Part shown: in pieces, positions 1-8,785 of the stretch
Position numbering within the stretch: the first letter of the stretch is position 1
How the letters are laid out: every line of letters starts with the position of its first letter
Source of the DNA: Flavobacteriales bacterium UBA1694
Lineage (GTDB): Bacteria; Bacteroidota; Bacteroidia; Flavobacteriales; Weeksellaceae
Length of the DNA stretch: 64,000 nt
Assembly (NCBI GenBank): GCA_002319955.1
Contig: DCJS01000033.1
Span: forward strand, 42,585-106,584
Direction of reading: 5' to 3'
Made by a program: the position numbers and the translations under genes
The notes under the pieces: generated by a model
Seen by the model: the letters and a program-made list of their open reading frames with translations, nothing else
Told to the model about the DNA's origin: nothing
Database searches by the model: none

Positions 1-13
1 TTCGGAATTTTAC

Positions 14-21
14 TAAATTTG
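14..21 (+). promoter_or_regulatory. Bacteroidota -7 promoter element (TAAATTTG)
   Basis: TAAATTTG matches the Bacteroidota -7 consensus TAnnTTTG and lies 23 bases upstream of the start codon at 45. The -33 region would fall at or beyond the window edge, so the promoter cannot be checked fully. Confidence 0.5.
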
Positions 22-44
22 GAGAGGTTTTTAATTTATATACT

Positions 45-371
45 ATGAAAAGTCTAAGTTTCGTTGGCGTTATTCTCCTGGTTATCGCTACTTTTTTGTT
101 CTACCTTACCACTGATTTTGCTGTCGAACAAATTAAATTGTCGCACATTATGGGAATCATGGCCGGTGTCGGGCTAGGCCTAATCCTTGGTGGCATGGTT
201 GGCTATGTAAGTAAAGGCACGGCCTTAAAGCAAGAGCAAAAACGCCGAGAATTCAAGCAACTTCAGAAAGAAAAGCTTGAATTGGAGCGAAAGGCTGATG
301 AACTGGCTAAACTCAAAGCAATCGAAGAGACTAAGATTGCAACTCAAAATACAAATCCCCCGAATTACTAA
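45..371 (+). CDS. Small membrane protein with cytoplasmic coiled coil, function unknown
   Basis: I do not recognise the family. The 108-residue product has two hydrophobic segments (about residues 4-24 and 36-58). A short glycine-rich stretch follows, then a highly charged Lys/Glu helix (about 60-95) that looks like a coiled coil. The predicted topology is a two-pass inner-membrane hairpin with a helical tail. It stands alone, with its own promoter and a terminator that overlaps its stop codon, and it converges with the outer-membrane protein gene on the other strand. No catalytic motif is visible. Confidence 0.75.
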   Translation: MKSLSFVGVILLVIATFLFYLTTDFAVEQIKLSHIMGIMAGVGLGLILGGMVGYVSKGTALKQEQKRREFKQLQKEKLELERKADELAKLKAIEETKIATQNTNPPNY

Positions 372-390
372 TTCAGGGGATTCCTTTTTT
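354..390 (+). terminator. Intrinsic terminator between convergent genes
   Basis: Arms AATCCCC (354-360) and GGGGATT (376-382) enclose a second perfect pairing, GAATT (362-366) with AATTC (370-374). A run of six T follows at 385-390. The hairpin contains the stop codon of the small membrane protein gene. Confidence 0.8.
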
Positions 391-405
391 GAGGTGTTGT
401 GCGGT

Positions 406-1032
406 TTAGAATTCGTATCCTAGACCGATTATAAATAAACTTGGACGGTTGTCGTAACGAACCGTGTAAGATTCTCCAGCCACATTGTTGTTAATAAACT
501 CACGTTGGTCCTCCGTAAAGGCCCCTTCGTAACGCGCATTGACAAGGAGTTTGTTTAGTTTTACTTGAGCTCCAAATTGGTAGCCCAATGTAAAGTTTGA
601 TTCGGCATTTTCCTTAAAATCGTTAAACTGATTCTCTGAACTAAGGTTGTAACTCGCTACTGGACCTACAAATACGCCTAAGTTATCGCCTAAAACATTT
701 AAACCAACCAAAACTGGCAAGTCTACACGGTTGCTTTTCGCCTCAATGGTGGTGTTGGTCACCGGATCCGTGAATTCGTTTTTAAAGGTGGTGTAATAAA
801 GCTCTGGCATAATAAAAAAAGCGGTTGGAAGATTTATCTTCGCAGAAAGTCCAACGTTGAACCCCGCATTGTTTTTGCCATTTGAATTGTAAGCGTCGCT
901 CGCCGAATTCGAAATATTTTTCCAAGTTGGATCACTTGTCGGAAATAACAAGTTGGCTTTGGCCGCGAGTGATACTTGCGCAGAGACGGTCACAGAGAGA
1001 CCGATAAGTGCAGCACTTATTATTTTTTTCAT
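406..1032 (-). CDS. Outer-membrane beta-barrel protein (PorT/OmpW-like size), function unknown
   Basis: The 208-residue product begins with a clear signal peptide (residues 1 to about 19, ending near VSAQVSLAAKA). It continues as alternating hydrophobic/polar strands rich in Tyr, Asn and Gly. It ends in an aromatic residue (GLGYEF), which is the beta-barrel sorting signal. It is best described as a small eight-strand-type barrel of the broad OMP_b-brl class. The start codon is one base from the stop codon of the upstream MlaF-like ATPase gene, so it is almost certainly co-transcribed with mlaE-mlaF. That suggests, but does not prove, a role in envelope lipid traffic. No specific ligand can be inferred. 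Confidence 0.8.
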   Translation of the reverse strand: MKKIISAALIGLSVTVSAQVSLAAKANLLFPTSDPTWKNISNSASDAYNSNGKNNAGFNVGLSAKINLPTAFFIMPELYYTTFKNEFTDPVTNTTIEAKSNRVDLPVLVGLNVLGDNLGVFVGPVASYNLSSENQFNDFKENAESNFTLGYQFGAQVKLNKLLVNARYEGAFTEDQREFINNNVAGESYTVRYDNRPSLFIIGLGYEF

Positions 1033-1033
1033 C

Positions 1034-1834
1034 TTATTCGATTTTAGTTATTTGATTGTCTATTGATGTTTTCTTTGTCGTTAAAAAGTATTCTCTAAGT
1101 TCTTTAAACAGCTCTGAAGAATATACAAAATCAATTAGATTCTTGTTTCCAGCGGTAATTACATTGTTTTTATCGCCTTCCCATTCTAAGATGCCTTCCC
1201 TTAGGTATACAATTTTCTCGCCAATCGTCATAACCGAATTCATATCGTGGGTGTTAATAATCGTTGTGGTATTGTATTCCTTTGTGATTTCAAGAATCAA
1301 ATCATCAATAACATTCGATGTGTAGGGGTCTAATCCCGAGTTTGGTTCGTCGCAAAAAAGGTACTTCGGGTTGTTCACGATTGCCCGGGCAATGGCCACC
1401 CTTTTTTGCATACCGCCTGAAATTTCTGAAGGGTATTTCCGCTGCGCTTTATCAAGTCTCACCAGACCCATCACTTCAAAAGCTCTTCTTTTTTTCTCAC
1501 GAAAAGTTAAGTTCGTGAACATATCTAAGGGGAAGGTGATGTTTTCTTCGACCGTAAGAGAGTCAAATAGGGCGCTCCCTTGGAACAAGGTTCCCATCTC
1601 AGAGCGTAGGGTTTGCTTTTCGTCTCGACCCATTTTCATGATGTCTCGCCCGTCAAACAAAATCGTCCCAGCGGAAGGTTCATGCACATTGAGAAGAGAT
1701 TTGAGAAAGACGGTCTTGCCCGAGCCACTTTGCCCGATAATTAAATTGACTTTCCCGGTCTCAAAGATGGTGCTCAGGCCTTTAAGTACTTCTGTACCGT
1801 CAAAGCTCTTTTTTAAATTTTTAACCTCTATCAT
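1034..1834 (-). CDS. mlaF: MlaF-like ABC transporter ATP-binding protein
   Basis: This is the ATPase of an Mla-type phospholipid transporter in the inner membrane. The start is placed at 1834, giving 266 residues, because ATG there overlaps the mlaE stop codon as TAATG; a longer frame to 1894 would run back into mlaE. Visible motifs are Walker A GQSGSGKT (about residues 34-41), signature SGGMQKRVAIARA, Walker B LFCDEPNSGLDP and the switch histidine in NTHD. The DEPNSGLDP variant is usual for MlaF relatives. It pairs with the MlaE-type permease directly upstream. The MCE substrate-binding partner is not in this operon but may be the orphan gene at 11055. Confidence 0.9.
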   Translation of the reverse strand: MIEVKNLKKSFDGTEVLKGLSTIFETGKVNLIIGQSGSGKTVFLKSLLNVHEPSAGTILFDGRDIMKMGRDEKQTLRSEMGTLFQGSALFDSLTVEENITFPLDMFTNLTFREKKRRAFEVMGLVRLDKAQRKYPSEISGGMQKRVAIARAIVNNPKYLFCDEPNSGLDPYTSNVIDDLILEITKEYNTTTIINTHDMNSVMTIGEKIVYLREGILEWEGDKNNVITAGNKNLIDFVYSSELFKELREYFLTTKKTSIDNQITKIE

Positions 1835-2586
1835 TAGCTTAAGATCATTTGAGTTAAGATGAGTTCCGAAATGATAATAAATACCATGGTCCATACAACG
1901 GCCTGGGTGCTGGCTCTACCGACTTCCAATGAGCCGCCTTTCACGTTGTAGCCAAAATAGGCTGGAACAGTGGCTATGATAAAGGCGAATACAGCCGTTT
2001 TGATAAAGGCATAATAGTAAAAGAGATCCGGCATGTACATTTGGATTCCTGCTTTGTACTCACCTGAAGTCCAGTTACCTGTAAATACTCCGGCAAGATG
2101 GCCTCCATAAATACCGACCGTTATACTTAAAGCAATAAGCAGGGGATTAAAAATAACACAAGCAATAATTTTTGGCAATATTAAAAAATTGGCTGAATTT
2201 ACGCCCATAATATCGAGCGCATCGATTTGTTCCGAGACGCGCATGGTGCCTATACTGGAGGCAATATAGGATCCAACTTTCCCAGCTAAAATTAGAGAAA
2301 TGATGGTGGGAGAAAATTCTAATACTAAAACTGCTTTGGTCGCATAGCCCACAAAGCTTTGTGGAATCGGGAAGGAGGACGCACTAAAGTTGTTATACAT
2401 TTGAACTGCGACAACAGCCCCCACGAAGATTGATGCAAATACGACCAGACCAAAAGAGTTCACACCTAAGTCGTGGATTTCACGCAATAAGAGTCTCCAA
2501 AAAACGGCTGGTTTTTGCGGTCTTCGAATGCCTTTCCCCATCAGCATGAAATACTCGCCAAATGCGGTTAAAAACTTTTTAGTCAT
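1834..2586 (-). CDS. mlaE: MlaE-family ABC transporter permease
   Basis: This is the integral membrane subunit of an Mla-type lipid transporter. The 250-residue product has five to six hydrophobic segments and the family features: an N-terminal amphipathic stretch, the FVGAVVAVQ-type helix, and a conserved loop with SSIGTMRVSEQIDALDIMGV, which matches the coupling region of DUF140 permeases. Translation of mlaF is coupled through a one-base overlap. A -7-like box (TACTTTCG) lies only four bases before the ATG, so the message may be leaderless. Confidence 0.92.
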   Translation of the reverse strand: MTKKFLTAFGEYFMLMGKGIRRPQKPAVFWRLLLREIHDLGVNSFGLVVFASIFVGAVVAVQMYNNFSASSFPIPQSFVGYATKAVLVLEFSPTIISLILAGKVGSYIASSIGTMRVSEQIDALDIMGVNSANFLILPKIIACVIFNPLLIALSITVGIYGGHLAGVFTGNWTSGEYKAGIQMYMPDLFYYYAFIKTAVFAFIIATVPAYFGYNVKGGSLEVGRASTQAVVWTMVFIIISELILTQMILS

Positions 2587-2590
2587 ACTG

Positions 2591-2598
2591 CGAAAGTA
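2591..2598 (-). promoter_or_regulatory. -7-like element for mlaE operon
   Basis: On the minus strand TACTTTCG differs from TAnnTTTG by one base. It ends four bases before the mlaE ATG at 2586, so transcription would begin at or next to the start codon. Confidence 0.4.
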
Positions 2599-2652
2599 AT
2601 ATTAATATTTTAATTAAATCCATGTGATCTTACTGAACCGGCGTTTTACGCA

Positions 2653-3282
2653 TTAAGGAATGTTCAAATACTTGTGGGTTTGTACCGAAGCTTGCCACTG
2701 CGGGTTTTGAAGAATGAAGTCTGTTATTTTAGGGTACATTTCTTCACGCTTCCCCCATTCACTCTGTAAATACAGGCGGCAACCCTCAGACACTTTTTCA
2801 GCCTGTGATTGGGCAAACGTAAAGTCATGTTGGTTAAAAACAATAACCTTGAGTTCATTTGCCTTGAGGTAGATTTCTTCTAAAGGCATTCCTGTTTTTT
2901 TCGGAGAAAGGGTAATCCAGTCAAGTTGTCCACTCATGGGGTAAGCCCCCGAGGTTTCAATATGAATTGTGCAGCCCAGTTCTTTTAATCTGGAGCTCAA
3001 AACATCGAGATTCCACATTAAGGGTTCGCCTCCGGTGAGCACGATGGTTTTGCATTGGCTCGCAGCGCTTTGCGCTACCTGTTCTACATCGAGCAGCGGA
3101 TGGCGCTGTGGATCCCAGCTTTCTTTTACGTCGCACCAATGGCAGCCTACATCGCAGCCGCCTAGTCGAATAAAGTAAGCCGCTTTACCCGTATGAGCTC
3201 CTTCGCCTTGAATCGTATAAAAGTGCTCCATTACGGGGAGCATCTTTCCCTCCTTTAATAATTGGTCCTGAGTGTCTGTCAT
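2653..3282 (-). CDS. queE: 7-carboxy-7-deazaguanine synthase (radical SAM)
   Basis: QueE converts 6-carboxy-5,6,7,8-tetrahydropterin to 7-carboxy-7-deazaguanine in the queuosine pathway, using a [4Fe-4S] cluster and S-adenosylmethionine. The product has 209 residues. The N-terminal FYTIQGEGAHTG motif is the family hallmark. The cluster-binding CX3CX2C motif is seen as Cys43, Cys47 and Cys50 (GGCDVGCHWCDVK). TGGEPLMW is the SAM-contacting GGE motif. It lies 48 bases downstream of folD on the same strand, so pgi-folD-queE may be one transcript. No other queuosine genes are in the window. Confidence 0.93.
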   Translation of the reverse strand: MTDTQDQLLKEGKMLPVMEHFYTIQGEGAHTGKAAYFIRLGGCDVGCHWCDVKESWDPQRHPLLDVEQVAQSAASQCKTIVLTGGEPLMWNLDVLSSRLKELGCTIHIETSGAYPMSGQLDWITLSPKKTGMPLEEIYLKANELKVIVFNQHDFTFAQSQAEKVSEGCRLYLQSEWGKREEMYPKITDFILQNPQWQASVQTHKYLNIP

Positions 3283-3330
3283 TTATTTTATAAAAATGGA
3301 ATTTTCGTTCCATTGTATTTTAGGTGTACT

Positions 3331-4206
3331 TTATATTTTGCGTTTGTAAGCAAGAAGCGTGTTTTTCATTAACATTGCCCGAGTCATTGGTCCAACTCCA
3401 CCTGGAACAGGCGTGATCCAGCTTGCTTTCTCCTTGCAGCCCTCGTAATCCACGTCACCTTCCAAGTGAAAGCCTCTCTCGCCTGTATCCTCAACGCGGG
3501 TAATTCCCACATCAATAATGACGACCCCTTCTTTGACCATGTCTTTTTTGAGGTATTTTGGCGCCCCTAAAGCGACTACAATAAGGTCTGCTTTGCGGGT
3601 ATACTCTTCAATGTTTTGCGTGTGGCTGTGCACGAGTGTTACGGTGGCATCTCCAGGATCCCCTTTGCTACTTAATAAGATGCTCATTGGGCGTCCTACA
3701 ATACGGCTTCTTCCGATCACGACACAGTTTTTACCCTTCGTACTAACGTTATAACGCTCAAGTAGAGTCATGATACCGTAGGGTGTTGCTGGCAGGAACG
3801 CTTCCATTTCAAGAGCCATTCTGCCAAAATTTTCTGGATGAAAGCCATCCACATCCTTTTTAGGATCGATCGCGTTAATGATCAGTTCTTGGTCGATACC
3901 TTTTGGTAAAGGAAGCTGAACAATAAAACCATCGATCTGGGGATTTTCATTCAGTAGTTTGATCTCATCTAAAAGCTCAGATTCACTGACCGTGTCAGAG
4001 AGGCGAATAAGCGTGGATTCAAACCCAACCTCCTTACAGTCTTTCACCTTGCTATTCACATAGGCTTTACTTGCGCCATTCTCGCCTACGAGAATCGCGG
4101 CAAGATGTGGGGCTCGAAGTTCCTGAGCTAGGATTTTGTCAACCTCGAGTTTGATTTCGCTTTTGATGTCTTTCGAGACTTTAAGTCCGTCTAGTATTTG
4201 AGCCAT
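3331..4206 (-). CDS. folD: Bifunctional methylenetetrahydrofolate dehydrogenase/methenyltetrahydrofolate cyclohydrolase
   Basis: FolD interconverts 5,10-methylene-, methenyl- and 10-formyl-tetrahydrofolate with NADP. The product has 291 residues, the normal length. The catalytic lysine motif YVNSKVKDCKEVGF (about 49-62) is present. So are the QLPLPKG and VDGFHPENFGRM segments, the Rossmann GRSRIVGRPM motif and the C-terminal PGGVGPMTRAMLMKN signature. It starts 24 bases after pgi ends, suggesting co-transcription. Confidence 0.97.
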   Translation of the reverse strand: MAQILDGLKVSKDIKSEIKLEVDKILAQELRAPHLAAILVGENGASKAYVNSKVKDCKEVGFESTLIRLSDTVSESELLDEIKLLNENPQIDGFIVQLPLPKGIDQELIINAIDPKKDVDGFHPENFGRMALEMEAFLPATPYGIMTLLERYNVSTKGKNCVVIGRSRIVGRPMSILLSSKGDPGDATVTLVHSHTQNIEEYTRKADLIVVALGAPKYLKKDMVKEGVVIIDVGITRVEDTGERGFHLEGDVDYEGCKEKASWITPVPGGVGPMTRAMLMKNTLLAYKRKI

Positions 4207-4230
4207 AATTGTGAGTTTTGAAAGTGCGTA

Positions 4231-5880
4231 TTAAAGGATGTCGTTTAATTTATAGTAGTTAATAAGGCCATTGGTGGAAGAGTCTTGGCCCGAGGTATTC
4301 TCAGAGCTCTCTAATTCTGGAAGTATTTCCTTGGCTAGAACTTTTCCGAGCTCGACACCGAATTGGTCAAAGCTAAAGATATTCCAAATGACGCCCTGAA
4401 CAAAAATTTTATGTTCATAAAGAGCAATGAGCTCTCCAAGAGTGAAAGGCGTTAATTCTTTGAAAAGAAGTGAGTTCGTTGGGATGTTTCCTTTGAAGAC
4501 CTTAAAATTTGCCAGCTTTGAAATAGCCTGAGGGCTGTTTCCACTCTGCACAAGTTCCTTTTCCACTTCCGCTCTTGTTTTACCAAACGCTAAAGCCTTA
4601 GTTTGAGCAAAGTAGTTTGCCATAAGTTTTGGCTGATGGTCAGAGACTGCATTTAAAGACTCGACGTATCCAATGAAATCAGAAGGAATTAACTCGGTGC
4701 CTTGGTGGATCAATTGGTAAAAGGCATGTTGCCCGTTGGTTCCAGGTTCGCCCCAAATGATAGGTCCTGTTTCGTAGTCAACAAATGCCCCACTGCGATC
4801 GACTCGTTTGCCGTTACTTTCCATATCCCCCTGTTGGAGGTAGGCTGCAAAGCGGTCTAGGTATTGAGAATACGGTAAAATGGCGTAGGATGCTGAGTCA
4901 AAGAAATTGCGGTACCAGATCCCTAAAAGTCCCATAAGAACGGGGGTGTTTTTTTCTAGTGGCGCCGATTTAAAATGGGTATCTGTTTTATTTGCCCCTT
5001 TTAATAGAGCTTCAAAATTTTCATACCCTACGGCCAGCACGATACTAAGTCCAATGGCACTCCAAAGAGAGTAGCGGCCACCAACCCAATCCCAAAACTC
5101 AAAAATGGACTCGCTAGAAATCCCAAAAGCCTCGACCCCTTTGGTGTTCGTGGAAAGGGCGACGAAATGTTTTGCAACATCCCCTTGGACAGCACCACTT
5201 GAGAGTAGCCAGTGCTTCGCGGACTCGGCATTGGTCATCGTTTCCTGAGTGGTAAATGTTTTGGATGCGACAATGAATAAAGTCGTTTCCGGGCTTAGAG
5301 GTTTTAAAACTTCCGCGATGTGATTCCCATCCACATTGGACACAAAGTGCACATTCAACCTTGTTTTATAATGTTTTAGAGCGGATACAACCATCACAGG
5401 GCCTAAATCTGAGCCTCCAATACCAATGTTTACCACATCGGTAATGGGTTTTCCTGTAAACCCTAAATGGTCACCAGAGATAACATTCTCAGAGAACGTT
5501 TTCATTTGCTTTAGGACACGGGCGATCTGAGGCTTTATATTTTCACCATCTACTAGGATCGCATCGCTAGAAAAATCACGAAGTGCTGTGTGTAGAACGG
5601 CGCGGTTTTCCGTTTCGTTTATTTTTTCACCTGAGAACTGGGCCTCAATAGCTTGCTTTAGGTTGCACTGCTCTGCCAGTTCAAGTAATAAATTAACCGT
5701 TTTTTGAGTGATTAAGTTCTTTGAATAATCAAAAAGATAATGCCCCATGTCAAGGGAAAAAGATGAAAAACGACTGGGATCCGATTCAAATAGCTCGCGC
5801 AAATCAAAATTGGTTTCAGCCTTATGGGCTGCTAGGGCTTGCCATGCGTCGGTGTTCAGAGGATTAATTTTAGAAAGCAT
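4231..5880 (-). CDS. pgi: Glucose-6-phosphate isomerase
   Basis: This enzyme interconverts glucose 6-phosphate and fructose 6-phosphate. The 549-residue protein shows the phosphate-binding GIGGSDLGP segment (about 153-161), the [12 protein letters not shown] motif, [13 protein letters not shown], and the QGDMESNGK catalytic-glutamate region, all typical of the long bacterial/eukaryotic PGI family. The C-terminus carries a short Ser/Asn-rich insertion before the final helix. It appears to be the first gene of a pgi-folD(-queE) unit. Confidence 0.97.
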   Translation of the reverse strand: MLSKINPLNTDAWQALAAHKAETNFDLRELFESDPSRFSSFSLDMGHYLFDYSKNLITQKTVNLLLELAEQCNLKQAIEAQFSGEKINETENRAVLHTALRDFSSDAILVDGENIKPQIARVLKQMKTFSENVISGDHLGFTGKPITDVVNIGIGGSDLGPVMVVSALKHYKTRLNVHFVSNVDGNHIAEVLKPLSPETTLFIVASKTFTTQETMTNAESAKHWLLSSGAVQGDVAKHFVALSTNTKGVEAFGISSESIFEFWDWVGGRYSLWSAIGLSIVLAVGYENFEALLKGANKTDTHFKSAPLEKNTPVLMGLLGIWYRNFFDSASYAILPYSQYLDRFAAYLQQGDMESNGKRVDRSGAFVDYETGPIIWGEPGTNGQHAFYQLIHQGTELIPSDFIGYVESLNAVSDHQPKLMANYFAQTKALAFGKTRAEVEKELVQSGNSPQAISKLANFKVFKGNIPTNSLLFKELTPFTLGELIALYEHKIFVQGVIWNIFSFDQFGVELGKVLAKEILPELESSENTSGQDSSTNGLINYYKLNDIL

Positions 5881-6042
5881 ATCGTTTATTACGGTGTTTT
5901 AATACTAAAGACGTTTGAGTCGGTAAAATTACGCAAATTATCGCCTTTCCCCTAGAATTTCCAGGGTTGAAATTCATAAATAGGAGCCATTTCAAATTCT
6001 CAAGTGAAACCTTTGCTTTCGACTTGATCTAAGTGGAAACAA

Positions 6043-6102
6043 CTTGCCACTCCATCGGCCCTCTGCCTTGTTCTAACAAGGGCAAGAACTTCAAGTGGCA
6101 AG
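6043..6102 (-). other. Nested stem-loop downstream of lon, possible terminator
   Basis: An outer inverted repeat, CTTGCCACT (6043-6051) with AGTGGCAAG (6094-6102), encloses an inner hairpin. The inner one pairs TGCCTTGTT (6064-6072) with AACAAGGGCA (6075-6084) and has one bulged G. It lies just after the lon stop codon on the minus strand and is followed by a short TTGTTT. The 237-base pgi-lon gap holds nothing else I recognise. Confidence 0.4.
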
Positions 6103-6117
6103 CGAAAATTAAACGCG

Positions 6118-8520
6118 TTAGTCAATCGCAATGGCGATTACCTCACTCATTTTGGTTACATAATGAATCGTTAGATTCTTTAAATACTCCTTTTTTATTT
6201 CCTCAACGTCTCTACGGTTGGCCTCACAAAGGATCACTTCGCGGATGCCTGCGCGATTGGCTGCCAGTAGTTTTTCTTTGATTCCGCCCACAGGGAGAAC
6301 TTTTCCTCTTAGAGTGATCTCACCGGTCATTGCCATGTGCGGCCTTATTTTTTTATTTTTGAAACTGGAAACCATGGACGTTAACATCGCAATACCCGCC
6401 GATGGCCCGTCCTTAGGGGTTGCTCCTTCTGGAACGTGGACGTGGATGTTAAACGATTTGACATCTTCTTCACTGATTCCAAGTTCACTATGTTTCGCTT
6501 TTATATATTCCAAGGCAATGGTGGCCGATTCTTTCATCACATTCCCCAGGTTTCCGGTCATTGATAAACTGCCTTTTCCAGAGCTAAGTAAACTTTCAAT
6601 AAAGAGAATATCTCCCCCAACACTGGTCCACGCAAGGCCTGTGACTACCCCTGGGACACCTGATATTTCAGATGCAGTGCGTTCGCGTGGAACGCCTAGG
6701 ATTTGATCGATTTGTTTGGAGGTTAACTTTGCAGTATAGGGGTTTTCCATAGCAATTTGAAGGGCAACCCAGCGCGCAATTGAAGCAATTCTTTTTTCTA
6801 AAGAACGCACCCCAGACTCGGAAGTGTGACTGTCAATAATATGTTTGAGCTCCTTAGGCCCTAGTTTAAAGGCGCCTGCATCAAGTCCCGTATTTTCTTG
6901 TTGCTTTTTAATAAGGTGGCGTTTGGCGATTTCAATTTTTTCCTCCGTGGTATAGCCAGTAATCTGCACAATTTCCATTCGGTCTAACAGCGGAGACTGT
7001 ATGGTTGAAAGGGTGTTGGATGTGGCAATGAACATCACTTTAGAAAGGTCGTAACCGTATTCGAGATAGTTGTCGTAAAAACTATGGTTCTGTTCGGGAT
7101 CGAGAACTTCTAGTAGGGCAGAACTCGGGTCGCCGTTGACGCCTTGTCCGATTTTATCAATTTCATCAAGTACGACGACTGGATTTGAAGTGCCTGATTT
7201 TTTAATTGACTGAAGGATTCGCCCTGCCATGGCGCCAATATAGGTTTTACGGTGGCCTCGGATTTCACTCTCGTCGTGGAGTCCTCCTAGTGACACGCGA
7301 ACGTAATTTCTCCCTAACGCATTAGCAATCGAGCGGCCTAGAGATGTCTTTCCTACTCCTGGAGGGCCTGTAAGGCACAGAATAGGGGACTTCATGTTAT
7401 TTTTTAATTTGAGCACGGCCATATGCTCAAGAATTCGCTTTTTAACATCTTCAAGCCCGAAATGGTCGGCGTCTAAGAGACGCTGCGCCTTTTTAATGTC
7501 TATGGAGTCCTTTGAGTAGGCGCTCCAAGGGAGGTCTGTGAAGAAGTCTAAGTAGTTTCGTTGAACGTTGTAATCTGGAGAATTTGGATGCTGGCGCGAG
7601 AGGCGGTTCAATTCCTTTTCGAAATGGTCCTCTACTTGAGCGTCCCAAGTAAGTTTTTTTGCCTTTTCACGCAGTTCTTCTGCGTCACTTTCAGCACCCC
7701 CTCCAAGTTCTTCCTGAATGGTTTTAATTTGTTGATTTAGGTAGTATTCCCGCTGTTGCTTGTCTAAATCTTTGGAGGTTTTCTGATGAATTTGATTTCG
7801 AAGTTCGAGCTTTCTAAATTCTTCATGCATAAGAGTGTAGCAGCGCTGTGCCCGCTTCATTAAGCTTTTCTCTTCCAGTAAACGCTGTTTATTGGCAGGG
7901 GAAAAGTTTCCATTAGTGCAGATGAAATTCAATAAATCCTCGCTTCGGCTTAAATTGTTAATGGCAAAATTTGCCGCATTTGGAATGCTCGGATCCAACT
8001 GAATAATTTTCAGGGCGAGATCCTTTACGTTATCTAATAGGGCTTCGTACTGTTCTCTATTGCGCGTTGAGGAGTCTTTAAGTTTTTGTATATGAGCCGT
8101 GATATAAGGTGATTGTTCGATGAAATCATTAACCTTAAAGCGTTGAATTCCTCTGGTAATCGCTGTAATATTGCCCTCAGGAAGCGTGATGATTTTGACG
8201 ATTCTTGCGAGCGTCCCGATTTGGTATAGGTCCTCAAGGGTTGGGTTTTCAATGTCCGAGCTTTTTTGACTTACAATCCCAATAATAGAGCCGCTTCTTT
8301 GAGCGTCTTCTAAGAGTTTTTTGCTTTGTTCACGCCCTGCTGTAATTGGAATAACGACCTGGGGAAACATCACCAAGTTCCGTACGGGAAGTATAGGGTA
8401 GATGGTTTGATTTTCTATCTGAGACAGGTCTTTCCCGTCTACTTCACTCAGGTCATCGGCGAAGACCGTAAAATCTCCATCCATTAAGCCTTCTAAATTC
8501 ATGTCTTCAAATTCGATCAT
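6118..8520 (-). CDS. lon: ATP-dependent protease Lon
   Basis: Lon is the cytosolic AAA+ serine protease that degrades misfolded and regulatory proteins. Of 800 residues, the N-terminal substrate domain spans about 40-240 and is preceded by an acidic 35-residue extension. It is followed by a coiled coil, the AAA+ module with Walker A GPPGVGKT (385-392) and Walker B VVVLDEIDK (about 448-456), and the protease domain. The catalytic dyad is visible as Ser707 in PKDGPSAGI and Lys750 in GGIKEKLLAA. It is divergent from the PpiD-type foldase gene. A short palindrome sits 13-29 bases before the start codon and may be an operator. Confidence 0.97.
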   Translation of the reverse strand: MIEFEDMNLEGLMDGDFTVFADDLSEVDGKDLSQIENQTIYPILPVRNLVMFPQVVIPITAGREQSKKLLEDAQRSGSIIGIVSQKSSDIENPTLEDLYQIGTLARIVKIITLPEGNITAITRGIQRFKVNDFIEQSPYITAHIQKLKDSSTRNREQYEALLDNVKDLALKIIQLDPSIPNAANFAINNLSRSEDLLNFICTNGNFSPANKQRLLEEKSLMKRAQRCYTLMHEEFRKLELRNQIHQKTSKDLDKQQREYYLNQQIKTIQEELGGGAESDAEELREKAKKLTWDAQVEDHFEKELNRLSRQHPNSPDYNVQRNYLDFFTDLPWSAYSKDSIDIKKAQRLLDADHFGLEDVKKRILEHMAVLKLKNNMKSPILCLTGPPGVGKTSLGRSIANALGRNYVRVSLGGLHDESEIRGHRKTYIGAMAGRILQSIKKSGTSNPVVVLDEIDKIGQGVNGDPSSALLEVLDPEQNHSFYDNYLEYGYDLSKVMFIATSNTLSTIQSPLLDRMEIVQITGYTTEEKIEIAKRHLIKKQQENTGLDAGAFKLGPKELKHIIDSHTSESGVRSLEKRIASIARWVALQIAMENPYTAKLTSKQIDQILGVPRERTASEISGVPGVVTGLAWTSVGGDILFIESLLSSGKGSLSMTGNLGNVMKESATIALEYIKAKHSELGISEEDVKSFNIHVHVPEGATPKDGPSAGIAMLTSMVSSFKNKKIRPHMAMTGEITLRGKVLPVGGIKEKLLAANRAGIREVILCEANRRDVEEIKKEYLKNLTIHYVTKMSEVIAIAID

Positions 8521-8532
8521 AGTAGTTGTGTA

Positions 8533-8549
8533 AATGACAAAATGTCATT
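8533..8549. promoter_or_regulatory. Perfect 7-3-7 palindrome upstream of lon
   Basis: AATGACA (8533-8539), three A, then TGTCATT (8543-8549) is a perfect inverted repeat 13 bases before the lon ATG. Size and place suit a dimeric regulator site or a small 5'-UTR hairpin. The rest of the 265-base lon-ppiD gap shows only a ppiD promoter. Confidence 0.4.
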
Positions 8550-8751
8550 ATTTATCTCATGTAACGCCCTAGGAATTGGGTGTTTCACGGCCAATCACTT
8601 GGTGTAAGCGTTCTAAGAGAGGAATGCTCAATTCTTATGCCATTAGTCCTGTAGCGAGTAGAGAAGACATATTTTCCAATTTCGCAAAAAAAATGCAGTA
8701 TAGGAGCGAAACAAAGTAGAAATATTTTTTTTCTAATAGGTTAAAAATGTG

Positions 8752-8759
8752 TATTTTCG
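8752..8759 (+). promoter_or_regulatory. -7-like element for the PpiD-type gene
   Basis: TATTTTCG differs from TAnnTTTG by one base and lies 26 bases before the ATG at 8786. It sits inside a GTGT/ACAC inverted repeat. Confidence 0.4.
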
Positions 8760-8785
8760 CACACTGATTAAAAAGTTTATATAGA

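Noticed and set aside
1371..1862. 163-residue open frame on the plus strand opposite mlaF
   Set aside because: It is fully antisense to a clear ABC ATPase gene with all motifs and has no homology pattern of its own.
6218..6706. 162-residue open frame opposite lon
   Set aside because: It is antisense to the Lon protease domain with intact catalytic residues; composition is a mirror of the lon codons.
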